Positions 32,787 through 44,475 of a stretch of 64,000 bases of DNA are shown here, in pieces. The translations under genes and the position numbers were made by a program. Below the pieces are notes generated by a model. That model was not told where the DNA came from and ran no database searches. It saw only the letters and a program-made list of their open reading frames with translations. Source of the stretch: Neoarius graeffei. Taxonomy: Eukaryota > Chordata > Actinopteri > Siluriformes > Ariidae. The stretch is from the NCBI RefSeq assembly GCF_027579695.1, contig NC_083572.1, positions 16,829,421 through 16,893,420 on the forward strand, read 5' to 3'. Within the stretch, counting starts at the first letter, position 1, and each line of letters begins with the position of its first letter.

Positions 32787-33099
32787 ATGTGGTGACTGGG
32801 ACCACAATGAAAAATCCAGACTGTCAGAATTTTTGTATTTTCTCACAGTTTGACAACTCCTTTGACGTGTACCATGATGTAGCCATGATTAACAATTTCT
32901 TGACCCTCCTCTTTGACTACATGCAAGGAGATGAATGATGATTGGTCAGGGTCAAACTTGTAGTGTTGCCAGTCTCCCGACGAATTCATGGCGCCATGAT
33001 TGCCTAATCTGACATGATGACCTTATTGGAAGACAAAAAATTTGCATAGCCTGTCTCCAGTAGTAAGATTTCCCTTCTCTGGAACTTAAAGGCTTAAAC

Positions 33100-33381
33100 A
33101 TGTTCCAGAATGACAATGCTCCTGTGCACAAAGTGAAGTCCATGAAGACATGGTTTACCAAGGTTGAAGTAGAAGAACTCAAACGGCCTGCACGGAGCCC
33201 TGACCTCAACACCACTGAACACCTTTGGGATGACTTTGAATGCCAACTGCACTCCAGGCCTCCTCATGTGATTATTCCCCCCCCGATTTTTCTCCCTTGG
33301 TCAATTCCTGCTCTCCAGTCTAAAGCCAGTCAGCAGCATCTTTTCAAACTGCTGTTCAAGCAACGTTGGGGAGCTGTGTAA
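33100..33381 (+). pseudogene. Tc1 transposase, C-terminal part
   Basis: The frame reads MFQNDNAPVHKVKSMKTWF and then RPARSPDLNTTEHLWDDF. The QNDNAPVHK and SPDLN-x2-EHLW blocks carry the second Asp and the Glu of the DDE triad for the family whose ends begin TATGGCCAAAAG. The frame is lost in a C-rich stretch after 33270, and the N-terminal half is missing. It is a remnant of the element 31624-33524. Confidence 0.78.
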
Positions 33382-33583
33382 CACACTTGGAGAAAAATGC
33401 AATCGGAACACTTCAACATCGAGTGGAAAACCTTTCCAAAAAAAAATGGAGCTTGTTATAACAGCAAAGGGAGACAAAATCTGTCATGGGATGGTCAGGT
33501 GTCCACGAACCTCTGGCTATGTCGTGTCCGTGCGTATTTGTGCTCTTGGCCCGCCCCTCCCTCTACCCTGTGTTTAGACTCAG

Positions 33584-34295
33584 GTGGGGTTTACATTAGA
33601 CCGTATCAGCGGATCATCAGATTAACGTTTTTAAAACGATTAACATGCACACAGCAACACCAATACACGATTCGCCTGCACACAGCAACGCCAATACACG
33701 GATACGCTCGGCTCCGCAGGCATCCTGCGCTCCAAATCACTCCGCCCTGAACAGCGAGTGCCCTCTGGAGGGTGCGCACTCCGGCCCTGCGCAGCTCACA
33801 GAGCACGCGAGTGAAGTGCACGAGCAGTGATTCGGGACTGAGCCGCTGTGTGTGAGATCTCGGTGCATGTCGGGCATGCGCGTCACTTACCACTTGCAAG
33901 TGGAAGGATGGCAAGCCTAAAGACAATCATAACTACACAATGGGCAGTATTTGCATCAGTATTTGCAGTATTTTCATACTTTTATACTCTTTAATGAAAG
34001 GTGATACAAGGCGGAAGTCCGCGCCGTTTTTCAGCAGTCGCGTCACATGACCAACGCCAGCGAATCAGGAAGGTGGATGTCACAGTGACGTTGTCCAATG
34101 ACGACGCCAGCTAGAGCTCAGCTCCGCGTATCCGCGTATTCTCAATGTTTACACAGCACCGGACCAGACACGATCTGGATTGAATACGTGGACCCTGGCG
34201 GATTCCCGTTTCCCGGCGTTTCCAGGCGTTTTAATGTAAACGGACAGTGCATCCGCGAAGAAAACGAGACAGATACGGTCTAATGTAAACTTGGC
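33584..34295. mobile_element. Inverted-repeat DNA element (family L)
   Basis: GTTTACATTAGACCGTATC at 33589 and its complement GATACGGTCTAATGTAAAC ending at 34290 form the terminal repeats. CTCAG is directly repeated at 33579-33583 and 34296-34300. There is no coding potential. Sub-terminal segments such as ATACACGGATACGCTC and GAATACGTGGACCC are rich in CpG. Confidence 0.75.
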
Positions 34296-34354
34296 CTCAG
34301 ATTTCTGGCAGCTATGCTTCTCAAAACATTTTTGGATTACCAGTGTTTAGAATT

Positions 34355-34625
34355 ATGATAATAGATGGGTGGCACATTGCCATCTCACAGCTCCAGGGTC
34401 CCTGGTTTGATATCCTGAGTTTCTGTGCATGTTCTCCTCATGTCCATGTGGGGTTTCCAGGTTCTCCAGTTTCCTCCCAAATCCCAAAAAACATGCTAGA
34501 AGGTGAGCTATCTGAATCTAGGTGTGAATGAGCGAACTGAATCTTTTGTGTGTGATGGACTGGTGTCTCATCCAGGCTGTCTTCCCACATCAAACCCAGT
34601 GTTCCCAGGATAAGCTATAGACCCA
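34355..34625 (+). repeat. Old SINE copy
   Basis: GGTGGCACATTGCCATCTCACAGC and TGTGCATGTTCTCCTCATGT-type phrases follow the main SINE in order but with many changes, and the tail is lost. No target duplication could be recognised. Confidence 0.55.
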
Positions 34626-35003
34626 CCACCATCATGACCAGGGTAAAGAAGTTCCAGAAGATGGAACGAATGCTTGCTCGAAACGGGTTGTGACACAAAA
34701 CCTGAGATGTTTTCGAGCAATCGTCTACACTTCTGTCGTTTTCTAAAAGAGCACGGATCTTTTTAAGTGAAGAACTGTAAGTAAAGATCTTTTACTTCTT
34801 AGTCATTTTCCAGTCCATCGTCGTCTTTACTCAGTTTTGTTGTGTCGGTCCTGAGATTTAAACTTTAAACTGTCTGGTCACTTGGCACCGAGTAACCACT
34901 AGAGGCGTTGGCATTTCTCTTTCATGTCTGATCATTCTGTTTGTGGCATGTCTGAGATTTGTCTGTCAGTGATGCAGCATTTTCTGCTCCATTGTCACGG
35001 AGT

Positions 35004-35036
<33 letters not shown>

Positions 35037-35924
35037 CACCATAAAACAGCCAAGCAGCTGTGCGGTGTTCTTTACTCCCTTCTCTGTCTGCTTCCTTTGG
35101 CACAGGTTGATCTCCCGACACAAACATTAATGAATCATTAACTATAAATGTGTGTGTGCCTTTCTGAATCAGCCTTCTGCTAAATTGGGGTTGCTGGAGG
35201 CAATGATGAGAGGAAACTACCGGTCAAGTGTTGTGCTTTTTTCCGTCACCTTTAGCCAAATCCCATCAACTGTCTGACATCTTGACTAGAAAATACGAAG
35301 CAGTAAAGATTTGTGTGTTTTAAAACCTGTCTCTTCCCCCCCCCCTTCCTTAAGATGTTTCTGTTTGCCGGGGCGTGATGATTCTTCAGCCTAAATTTAT
35401 TGTTGCTTTTGCTCGGTTATTAACAGCAGGAACAGTTCCAGCTGATTAGATCGCAGTGTAACAGGAAGTGTTCTAGGAAGCCATTTCTGCTGACTGATAT
35501 TACACATTATCATTCAAATTTATTTTTTACGCCATTTTGATTGGCTGAGCGAACTGCGAGTAACCGCTTATAAATAACGGTCTGCTCATGCATTATTACT
35601 TCACGCACTTGTCACCATGGCGCAGTTTCTTTATCGTTTGATTTGTTGTGCAAACTTTATAATCGGTGTTTAAAACGATGATATGAATGATAATTATTGA
35701 ACTCGGTTTTCACAAAATATTGTGATTTGTTAGTGTCTCGCAATTACTTGCCTCTGCCTTCAGCATCGGCAAATAATTAATTACTTGCTCGCCACTAACA
35801 AATCAGTGTTTTGTTCGGCCTTGTCCAATAATTGCTTATTAGCTCTGTCACTATATCATCAGAAAATGTACCGTATCTGATTATCCGTCTTTCAGTCTTC
35901 TAAATTTCTATATAGCTTTTAATA
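34626..35924. other. Intron stretch with a GA microsatellite, otherwise unassigned
   Basis: A (GA)n run lies at about 35008-35034, and a C-tract at 35335-35345. Around 35520-35870 the sequence has a repeat-like character (TTGATTGGCTGAGCG), but no ends could be fixed. No exon of smurf2 was recognised. Confidence 0.5.
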
Positions 35925-36560
35925 TTTCTTCTGTGTCTGTCTGGCCAGCCGTCTGTTTATTCCTCTGTCTATCTGTCTGGCCAGCCATTTGTTTATCTGT
36001 CTGTCTGGGCAGTCATCTGTCTGGCCAGCTGTCTGTCTGTCTCTCTCTGGCTGGCCAGCCATCTTTTTATTTGTCTGTCTGGCTGGCCATCCGTCCGTCT
36101 CTGTCTGTCTGTCCAGCCGGCTGGCTGGCTGGCCGGCCAGCCATCTTTTTATTTGTCTGTCTGGCCAGCTGTCTGGCCGGCCGTCTGTTTGTCTGTCTGT
36201 CTGTGTGTCTGTCTGGCCAGCCATCTTTTTATTTGTCTGGCTGGCTGTTTGGCTGGCCGTCTGTTTATCTGTCGGTCTGGCCGGCCGGCCATCTTTTAAT
36301 TTGGCTGGCCGGGCGTCCGTCCGTCCGTCTGGCCGGGCGTCCGGACGGACGGACGGATGCCCGGCCGTCTGTCTGTCTGTCTGTCTGGCCGGCCGGCCGT
36401 CCGTCTGTCTGGCCGGCCGGCCGGCCGGCCCTCTGTCTGGCAGGCCCTCTGTTTGTCTCTCTGTCTGTCTGGCAGGCCGGCCGTCCCTCTGTCTGTCTGT
36501 CTGTCCATCTATCTGTCTGGCTAGCCATCAGTTTAGTTCTCTGTTTTGTCAGTCTTTCTG
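35925..36560. repeat. Degenerate tetranucleotide satellite of TCTG and GGCC blocks
   Basis: More than 600 bp are composed of TCTG/GTCT units alternating with GGCCGGCC or GGCCAGCC blocks and inserts like ATCTTTTTATTTG that return at about 36060, 36144, 36220 and 36290. A local inverted repeat (CGTCCGTCCGTC with GGACGGACGGACGG) lies at about 36315-36355. All three frames stay open on both strands for long distances because of the period, not because of coding. A long frame here (CLSVCLSGQ-type) is an artefact. Confidence 0.85.
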
Positions 36561-36689
36561 TTTGACTGTTACCTGTAATGTGGATATATTTTTATCTGTC
36601 TCAATACCCATCTACTTATCTGGCCATGTGTATGTCGACTTGTTTGTCATCTAAATGTCTATATACGATCTTTACTACTATCCACTGCC

Positions 36690-39015
36690 TGGCCAAAAAA
36701 AAAAGTCTCGCACACTAATTTCCTTGGAACAACCTTAGCTTTGAAATTGCAGTGCCTACTCATTATTTCAATATTTATTGCATCGTCACATTTATTTCCA
36801 TCTAGAGTTGCATTAATTTTTCGCTAAAATCTTGTCTTGACAACGGAAAAGTCAAACCATCTTCTCCATCACATCTTAAGGACTCTGTGCCGGCCAATTC
36901 ACGTGTGAAAACGATTCATCATACTCTTTGAACCATTCTTTCACAAGTTGAGCTCGATTAAATCCTGGCAGCGTTATCCTGGAGTATGCACCGTGCCATC
37001 AAAGAAGAAAAAAATCAATGCGATCACTTGGTCATTCAGTTCGTCAGCTGACTTCATTTTTTTTTTTTTTTGCCACATAACGTTGCTGAGCCTCGACCTG
37101 ACCAACTGAAGCAACCCCAGATCATAACACTGCCTGCAGAGACTTGTACAGTTGTGCTTGTATGGGTGAATCGCTTCATGTGCTTTCCTGCTTACTCTGA
37201 CACACCCGTCGCTCTGGAACAGAGTAAATCTGGACTCATTAGACCACATGACCCTTTTCTACTGTTTCAGACTCCCTAGGAAATTGAAGTCTTTTCTTCT
37301 GATTAGCCTCACTTACGAGTGGTTTCCTTTCGTCCCAATACTCGAGTTCTCATCAAATTGAGTGTGGAAATGCTTTTACTGTCACTATTAAACAAAGCTG
37401 TGAGTTCTACCGGGGTGGGCTTTTTATTTATTTATTAGGATGCAGTGCTGCAGCACAGCAACCTATGGGCTCCCCTAGGGGAGCCCATAGGTTGCAGTGC
37501 AAAGCACTGCAACTATTGTTCTTCTACGTGTTTCTTCTTCTTATTCCTACGCAAATTTCGAATAACTCAATAACCGTACGTCGCACACAGACAAACAATA
37601 TATCAAAACGTGCGGCTCGATCGGACTCGCTATGCTATTACTTTTCTCTACAGAATACGATTTTTTCGCGACATAGTCGCGAAAAATCGTCAAAAAAACC
37701 CATTCATTTCTATGGAATTAATTGAAAAAAAGCACTTTTTCAACGTTTTTCAAATGTCCGCTGCTCTGGCATGCTTTCACCTAGAGACGTGATTCAAACT
37801 CTAAAACGTAGGAAAACTTCTCCTCTGTGGATCTGGCATTCAACTTTTCTGCTAGGTTCTACACTTTCGGATCAGTCCCGGCTCAAACGCCATGTGGGTT
37901 CCGGGAGAAAATCCGGCTTTTGAATGGGTGTCTATTGCGTTACACACCAGTGAAGCTCGTTAACTTGGAGTGTAGACAGCTTGAAAAAAAAAGCTCAAAC
38001 TTTCTCGCTTAAACTGTGTTTTCAGCCACAAATTTCACTCTACAGACATGATTTTCTCAAAAGTAGTAGTAAAACTTGTCCTGATTCACACAATGTGTCT
38101 ATCTAAACGATAGGATTTACAGTTTTTGAATGAGAAGCCTCAAACTGAGGACAGGGCAGCCGAGAGGCCTCAATGACACCCATTATAAACGTGACAGAAA
38201 AGTCACTCATTTTTAACTCGCTCTAGTGTCGTCATTTTTAACACTACAGACAAAAAATTACATCAGTTTATTCAGGAGACCCTTCTAGCACTCACTGTGA
38301 AAGAATTTTGTGAATAGCTGCTTTCGTTGTCGAGTTATTTGTCGTTGTTCGAGGCCTGATCCTGAGCAAAAATCAGCCAAAAATTGACAAGGTTTTGTGT
38401 CACTCTGTGCTTTCTCAGGCCCGTTGCCATGCCGACTGGGAACAGTGAGGGAGCGGGGGGGGGCTGCTGTCTCATGCACACACAGAATCATTGCATTGAA
38501 ACATCATTGCAGGTCACACATTCACGGCCAGCAAACATGCGTGACCGAATTGCTTCGCGCACTGCATCCTCTCTCAATTTCCCCCGGGGAATTGTCCGGT
38601 CTAGTTTATTTTAAGATGCAACTTCCAAGTGTTTTTAAGTGATCTCTGATCATGGTTAGTCAAGATTTTTTTTTTTTTTTTTTTTTTTTCCCCCCCAGAT
38701 CACATTTCTCTTGCGAAGTTGACAATTCATCACGATCCTTCCAGGTTTTAATCATGCGTTGGACAGTTCTCAACCCAATTCCAGTCATTTCAGCAAACTC
38801 CTTAGTTATTTTCTTTGCTTGATGCAGGCTAATGATTTGACCCTTCTGAAACAGTAACATCTTTTCCACGATTACGGGATACGTTTTCCGACATGGTTGT
38901 TTTAAGAAATTAAAAGCTACTCACTGTATCAGTTGGGGTTAAAAGAATTGTTGCCAGCTGAAATCTAGTGTTCACTGCAGTAATTATCCAATCTATTTGC
39001 TTATTTAAATCCAAA
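36690..39015 (-). mobile_element. Tc1-like element (family M) split by a 1.2-kb insertion
   Basis: The - strand N-terminal part of a transposase (KGQIISLHQAKKITKEFAEM then TGIGLRTVQRMIKTWKD, a helix-turn-helix) is at 38869-38690, and a more C-terminal part (MWSNESRFTLFQSDGCVRV, with the first catalytic position read as Asn) is at 37249-37190. The order on the - strand is correct, and the gap 37437-38645 is occupied by foreign sequence. The left terminal repeat begins CTGCCTGGCCAAAAAAAA at 36687. The right end dissolves into a TG microsatellite at 39018. Confidence 0.75.
37437..38645. mobile_element. Unclassified inserted element with terminal palindromes
   Basis: It lies between the two halves of the Tc1 element. 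Its left end holds a perfect 38-bp palindrome (37458-37495, centre CCCCTAGGGG) followed by a second hairpin, GTTGCAGTGC-AAA-GCACTGCAAC (37491-37513). The remainder is unique-looking, moderately A+T-rich DNA with no convincing frame. The right border near 38645 is set by the return of Tc1 sequence after a poly-T/poly-C tract. Confidence 0.6.
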
Positions 39016-39122
39016 TTTTGTGTGTGTGTGTGTGTACTGGTGAGGCTCGTCCAGCTTCCTCAAGGATCAGTAACCACCTCTCACACTGTGCTGTTGAAAA
39101 GCCTCTCTATGCCAAGTATCAA

Positions 39123-39125
<3 letters not shown>

Positions 39126-39160
<35 letters not shown>
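39126..39160 (+). repeat. TG microsatellite
   Basis: A TG run of about 17 units at 39126-39158, ending GCGCGC. A shorter TG run lies at 39018-39034. Confidence 0.9.
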
Positions 39161-39162
<2 letters not shown>

Positions 39163-39522
39163 TGATCAGGGCTTGTTAGTAGAACTGTCAGGCTCCGGCT
39201 GCACTCCCACACAACGCCCTCGAAGTCCAAAATCTTCTCTCACCTTTTACCCCAATGTCCAATATCACAGATTTCAGTCCATCCAGTCCTACATGTATCT
39301 GATTATTCAATCTGTCGTGGAGCAGACTTCAGTTACTACAGTAAAGAACCTTTTAGCATACAGATGAAAAAGGCTTTTTAAGACTGTCAGTTTTCGCTGT
39401 AATTAACTTGGCCAAAGCTATACCTTATAGAGAGGAACGCTACGTCACTATGTATGTCGTGTTTTCTGTTGACTGACATTTCAGATGACCAGCATAAAAT
39501 GATACCATAGCAAGTTGAAGTC

Positions 39523-40155
39523 TTAAAGGAACAGTCCACCGTACTTCCATAATGAAATATGTTCTTATCTGAATTGAGACGAGCTGCGCCGTACCTCTCC
39601 GAGCTTTGCGCGACCTCCCAGTCAGTCAGACGCAGTCAGACGCGCTGTCACTCCTGTTAGCAATGTAGCTAGGCTCAGTATGGCCAATGGTATTTTTTGG
39701 GGCTGTAGTTAGATGCGACCAAACTCTTCCGCGTTTTTCCTGTTTACATAGGTTTATATGACCAGTGATATGAAACAAGTTCAGTTACACAAATTGAAAC
39801 GTAGCGATTTTCTATGCTATGGAAAGTCCGCACTATAATGACAGGCGCGCAGAAGGTGTTAGTACGCCTGTCATTATAGTGCGGACTTTCCATAGCATAG
39901 AAAATCGCTACATTTCATATCACTGGTCATATAAACCTATGTAAACAGGAAAAACGCGGAAGAGTTTGGTCGCATCTAACTACAGCCCCAAAAAATACCA
40001 TTGGCCATGCTGAGCCTAGCTACATTGCTAACAGGAGTGACAGCGCGTCTGACTGACTGGGAGGTCGCGCAAAGCTCGGAGAGGTACGGAGCAGCTCGTC
40101 TCAATTCAGATAAGAGCATATTTCATTATGGAAGTACGGTGGACTGTTCCTTTAA
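39523..40155. mobile_element. Foldback DNA element, near-perfect 290-325 bp arms, TTAA ends
   Basis: Left arm 39523-39847 and right arm 39865-40155 are reverse complements around a 17-base loop. The only sizeable differences are about 24 bp and 10 bp present only in the left arm. The termini are TTAAAGGAACAGTCCACC and its complement, with TTAA at both edges, as in TTAA-inserting Kolobok-like or piggyBac-like transposons. There is no coding capacity. In smurf2 pre-mRNA it would form a very long hairpin. Confidence 0.9.
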
Positions 40156-40739
40156 ATTTATCAAGTGTTTTTCACATTGAGAGTTATAAAACAATATAAG
40201 AAAGTGTAAGACTTTATAGACATATTTTTAAAGAAATTTTAAATTGATAATTTTCAAGTCAAGTCAACTTTGTCAAATATGCTATACATGCTCGACATAC
40301 AGCACAGATGAAATTTCGGTCCTCTCTGACCCACGGTGCAAACAGGCAATGCAATAAATAAAAATAGAATAATTGAAAAAAACAACAGTATAAACAGTGT
40401 AGATAGGAACTAGACATAGACTAAACACTCAGACAAACAGTATAAATAAACAGTATAAATAAACAGTATAAACACTAGATAAAACAAGACATAGACTAAA
40501 TTTCTTATTTGTTTAAGCTATTTCCACTACATCAATGAGTAAAACTACATACATATTTAATTTTTATTTATTATTTACAACTCATGTTCTGAACGTTCAC
40601 ACTTAAACTCTGCGCATCATGTTTTTGGTCATATTCGGATCAACATACTTCCTGAACATGTTCCCATTCCCAAAGCAAAATGAACTGCCAATAGAATAAG
40701 GCAAAGTCTGAAATTAGTAACGTGTATAACAAATTCTTA

Positions 40740-41105
40740 TCTCATCTCATTATCTCTAGCCGCTTTATCCTGTTCTACAGGTCGCAGGCAAGCTGGAGCC
40801 TATCCCAGCTGACTACGGGCGAAAGGCACCCTGGACAAGTCGCCAGGTCATCACAGGGCTGACACATAGACACAGACAACCATTCACACTCACATTCACA
40901 CCTACGGTCAATTTAGAGTCACCAGTTAACCTAACCTGCATGTCTTTGGACTGTGGGGGAAACCGGAGCACCCGGAGGAAACCCACGCGGACACTGGGAG
41001 AACATGCAAACTCCGCACAGAAAGGCCCTCGTCGGCCACGGGGCTCGAACCCGGACCTCCTTGCTGTGAGGCGACAGCGCTAACCACTACACCACCGTGC
41101 CACCC
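40740..41105 (-). repeat. tRNA-headed SINE, full length, reverse orientation
   Basis: Same family as 800-1167 on the - strand. The flanks show a target duplication of about 16 bases (TGTATAACAAATTCTTA before, TGTATAACAAATTATTA after, one difference). A short internal deletion near 40830 removes part of the GGCGGGGTACACC block. Confidence 0.88.
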
Positions 41106-41830
41106 TTGTATAACAAATTATTATACTAATTACATCATTTAAAAAAATGATATATTTTGCCTTTAAGACAGTTTAACTTGGTAAAATATATATCGGGATT
41201 CTGTGAACTTTTTGCAACTCAGTAATTTTTTTTTTTTGTGGCTACTGCCTCATATAGAGGCTGTAACCACTATGTCATTGTGTTGTAAGAATGAGCGTAA
41301 CATTCGCGCACTGCGCATACAGGTGTTCTGATTAAAATGACCGGAGTGTGTACAATTCGGTTCACCATTCGAAATAAATGGACTCGACTAAAGAAATCGC
41401 TTTCAGACACGTTTATGCTTATTACAGAGTGAAAGTGCGTTCGTATTTTAAAATGTACTCCAGGTCGTCCATCATTCCTCGCCGCCCTCGGCCAGCGGTC
41501 CCATGTGTGATGTCGATGTGATGCACTTCTGAGTCGTTACGGGAAGTTGTTGAAAAGAGTACTGAGACCACTGAGCTCTAGCGCCGGGCCTTTTCCAGGA
41601 AATAAGAGTTTCACTCATGGCGACAGTGTGTGTGTCGGCCTCGGTTCGGAGGTTTCAGTTTAAAAAAAAAAAAAAAACTGTAAGAGTAGAATAATATAAA
41701 GTACAGACACTTGGTATATTTTACTTGTGGGTGCTTTTTATTTTTATAAATTGTTCACGTTTGGATTATGCTTCATTTTTGTGGCTACTGCCTCTTTTTT
41801 ATTTTTATATATATATATATATATATGAGA

Positions 41831-42754
41831 GAGTGCTGTCAAGCGATTAAAATATTTAATCACGATTAATGTCGTGACAGTCATAGTTAACTTGCGATTA
41901 ATCGCACATTTTTGTCACATAAAAAAACATTGTAATTCGCTTATCAGCATAAAGTGAATGGGCTTGCTTTGTACCAATGTTTTTTTTATTGCAAAGCATA
42001 ACACATCTTGTCACAGCCACTGCAAAGTGAAACCTAAGCCGAACACCGGCGCGGGGCTAGCAAGAGAACCATGAGTGAAATGATCTACTGCTTGAGTTAG
42101 TCTCTAATCAGAGAGACAGGTTACACAGTGACGGTAGGCTTGACATGCTTGATTATAATATAAAGTACACTATTATATTAAGTTTAGTTGTTCGTTGATA
42201 AATATTGCATTGAATTTGATCTTTACTGTTTCAGCTCACTTAACACATTTTGTACTTTTATACTTTCTGCCTGTTGATGCGTCGCGCTGTCCAATCAGAG
42301 GCGGCCAAATTTGCATATTACAGGAAGGATTTCTGGGATAGCATTGAGTTTACAGTTCAGAGGGATCTGGCTTCTTTAGACGCTGTCTTCTTAAAACTGA
42401 ATAAATATTTAAAAAGAGCCAAATGAGCCAGTCTTTTGAACGGCTCTTTTCAAAGAACGGATCACAAAGATGCGGATCCCATCAAAGAGCCATAAATCCC
42501 ATCTCTACTAGCGCGCCCTGCCCGCGCTGGCTCTTTGAGGGGAGGGCAGAGGACTCTGGCTGTGCGGGGGCGTGGCATTACAGTCTAGCTGTTATCGGTT
42601 TTTTTGCAAAGTCTTTATTCCAAGTTCCTGGCAGTTTCAAAAGCTTATGAAAAACCTACATCATGTCACAGAGCGTTAATCTCGCGATAAAAATTATCGC
42701 CGTTAAAATTGAGTCAAGTTAACGCGTTAATAACGCGACATTTTTGACAGCACT
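41831..42754. mobile_element. hAT-like element (family N)
   Basis: The ends GTGCTGTCAA and TTGACAGCAC are inverted. Both sub-terminal regions are rich in TTAATCGCGATTAA-like motifs (AATCACGATTAAT at 41860; CGCGTTAATAACGCG at 42722). The interior near 42420-42540 contains AAGAGCC-type repeats. The flanks are TA repeats, so the target duplication cannot be read. Confidence 0.65.
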
Positions 42755-42776
42755 AATATATATAAAATTTGACCGA

Positions 42777-43233
42777 CCAGCTGGGAGACCTGTATCATGA
42801 AATACCATGACCGAGGTCTTGAAAATACTGACAGAGGCCACGGTATTTCACGATACGGACCGACCTTAAGCTGGTAAATAATGCATTTATTTTTTTTCTT
42901 TACCAAATTCTAACAGAAAATGAGGGCACCCGAAAGGGAAACCATATTGAGAACAAACCTGCTACAGCTTGTTTTCTGCTTTCTCCTGATTTTATTTCGT
43001 CTTCATCAGGGTAGTAAAACTCGCTTTCGCTGTGAACACTGTCATCGCTATCTATGCTGTAAAATTAATGCTATAATACTGAGAAATGCGAAAATAAATG
43101 CTGACAAATTGCTACTGTTTGTTGTTGCGAACGAGCAAGTCGCCAAAGGTCCGTAACCGGGGTTCGGATCGTAGGATTCCGGACCGCTTGCGAGCCAATC
43201 AGAGCGCATGATTTGATGGAAACTGGACTGCGG
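42777..43233. repeat. Palindromic interspersed repeat (family B, copy 2)
   Basis: It matches the ends of 8702-9661 (ATGAAATACCATGACC, GCCAATCAGAGCGCA) but carries the interior only once, so the duplication in copy 1 is secondary. No coding frame. Confidence 0.65.
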
Positions 43234-44344
43234 GGAAAAAAAAAAATGCTATATTTACTGTATGGACATGGCATCAGAAAGCAATTTTATTTATAAGCAG
43301 TAGCCACATGTACCCATAGGGTACCTGTTTTATATCTTGCTGTCACGGTGTTCAAAATGGTTGTTTTTACACAAACCGATCAAGATCCTGAAGGTTGTGG
43401 CCAGAAACGTGTGCAAAAGATATCGGACGGAGCATCTGCGCCTGAGGCTCGACGCCGAAAGCATCTGACGCGTGATTTTGTAATTCTATCCGTTGCTGAA
43501 TTTAAACCACTGACTTTCAGCTAGCTGCAGGTTTCCTTATCATGTTCCATCACCTGTACATCTGAAGGAAGTGGAAAATCACACCGCTAGTTCTGTGTTC
43601 TCAGAAACGACCCGATTCCCTGCACTTCTTGTTTCATCGTGTTTCCTCACTGTCTCTAGGCAAATTAATTTCCTCAGTGAAAGAGAAGGCTATTTGCCTG
43701 AGAAAGCCCTGATTAGTTCCACTCGCTGCCAGAGGTCTTGTACTCATTTCCATATTTTGCAAGTTACCCCAGACATCCTCTAGTGCAATCCATGGCAGGA
43801 CAGTGACCTCAGTGTGTTCATGCACGTCCACACACACACACACAGAAAAGCTGTTCGGCTCTCGTCCAGCGTTCTAGACGTGTCCTGCGTCTTTCTTCCT
43901 CTTCCTGTGTGTTTATAAATTTGTATACATGTGATCCAAAGGTTAAAAAACCTGCAGTCTCGCATTCAATACAGTGAGGTGGCACTAAATATAAACGACC
44001 AATTTTTGTCTTTATCTGTTTAACTTGGTTTTCTTTTATCTACTTTTAAGACGTGTGAAAATCCGATCATGTTTATGCAGAAATCTAGAAACTTCTACAT
44101 CCTACGAACCTCCTGCAGCCGGTTGGCGTGGCGTGAGATTCTCGTTTCTTTTCAAGTCCAAATATTTGCATTTCAGTAAACAGAACATGAAGTTGACTTA
44201 ATTGTGTGACACATCTAAGATTGTTGAGGCAATTTTCTAGACACCCCCCCCCCCCCCCAACCTGTGAAACTGTGTCTTTTCCTGGAAAGAAGCAAAATTA
44301 TCTGCCCCAGATTAAAAAAAAAAAGTCTGAACTTAGTTATTATA
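43234..44344. other. Intron stretch without recognised features
   Basis: No exon, transposon end or RNA gene recognised. It holds a short CA run near 43832 and a run of 15 C at 44244-44258. Confidence 0.5.
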
Positions 44345-44475
44345 CTCACTCACAAGGCACTTTATTAGAAACACCCATCCGCCTGCTGTTTTGTGCAGTT
44401 CTTTAATCCGCCGATCCCGTAGCGGCAGCACGATGCATAAAATCACGCAGATCCAAATCAAGAGCTTCAGTTAGC

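Larger units (their letters stand above)
31624..33524 (+). mobile_element. Tc1-like element (family J) with two insertions
   Basis: The left end TATGGCCAAAAGTTTGTGG and the right end GTGTCCACGAACCTCTGG are inverted versions of one repeat. The transposase remnant is at 33100-33381. Two unrelated elements interrupt it: a tRNA-headed SINE (31660-31966) and an inverted-repeat element (32131-32786). Confidence 0.75.

Noticed and set aside
35933..36654. Long open frames rich in CLSVCLSGQ and VWPAG repeats
   Set aside because: They come from the TCTG/GGCC tandem repeat, whose period keeps all frames open on both strands; there is no start context or domain.
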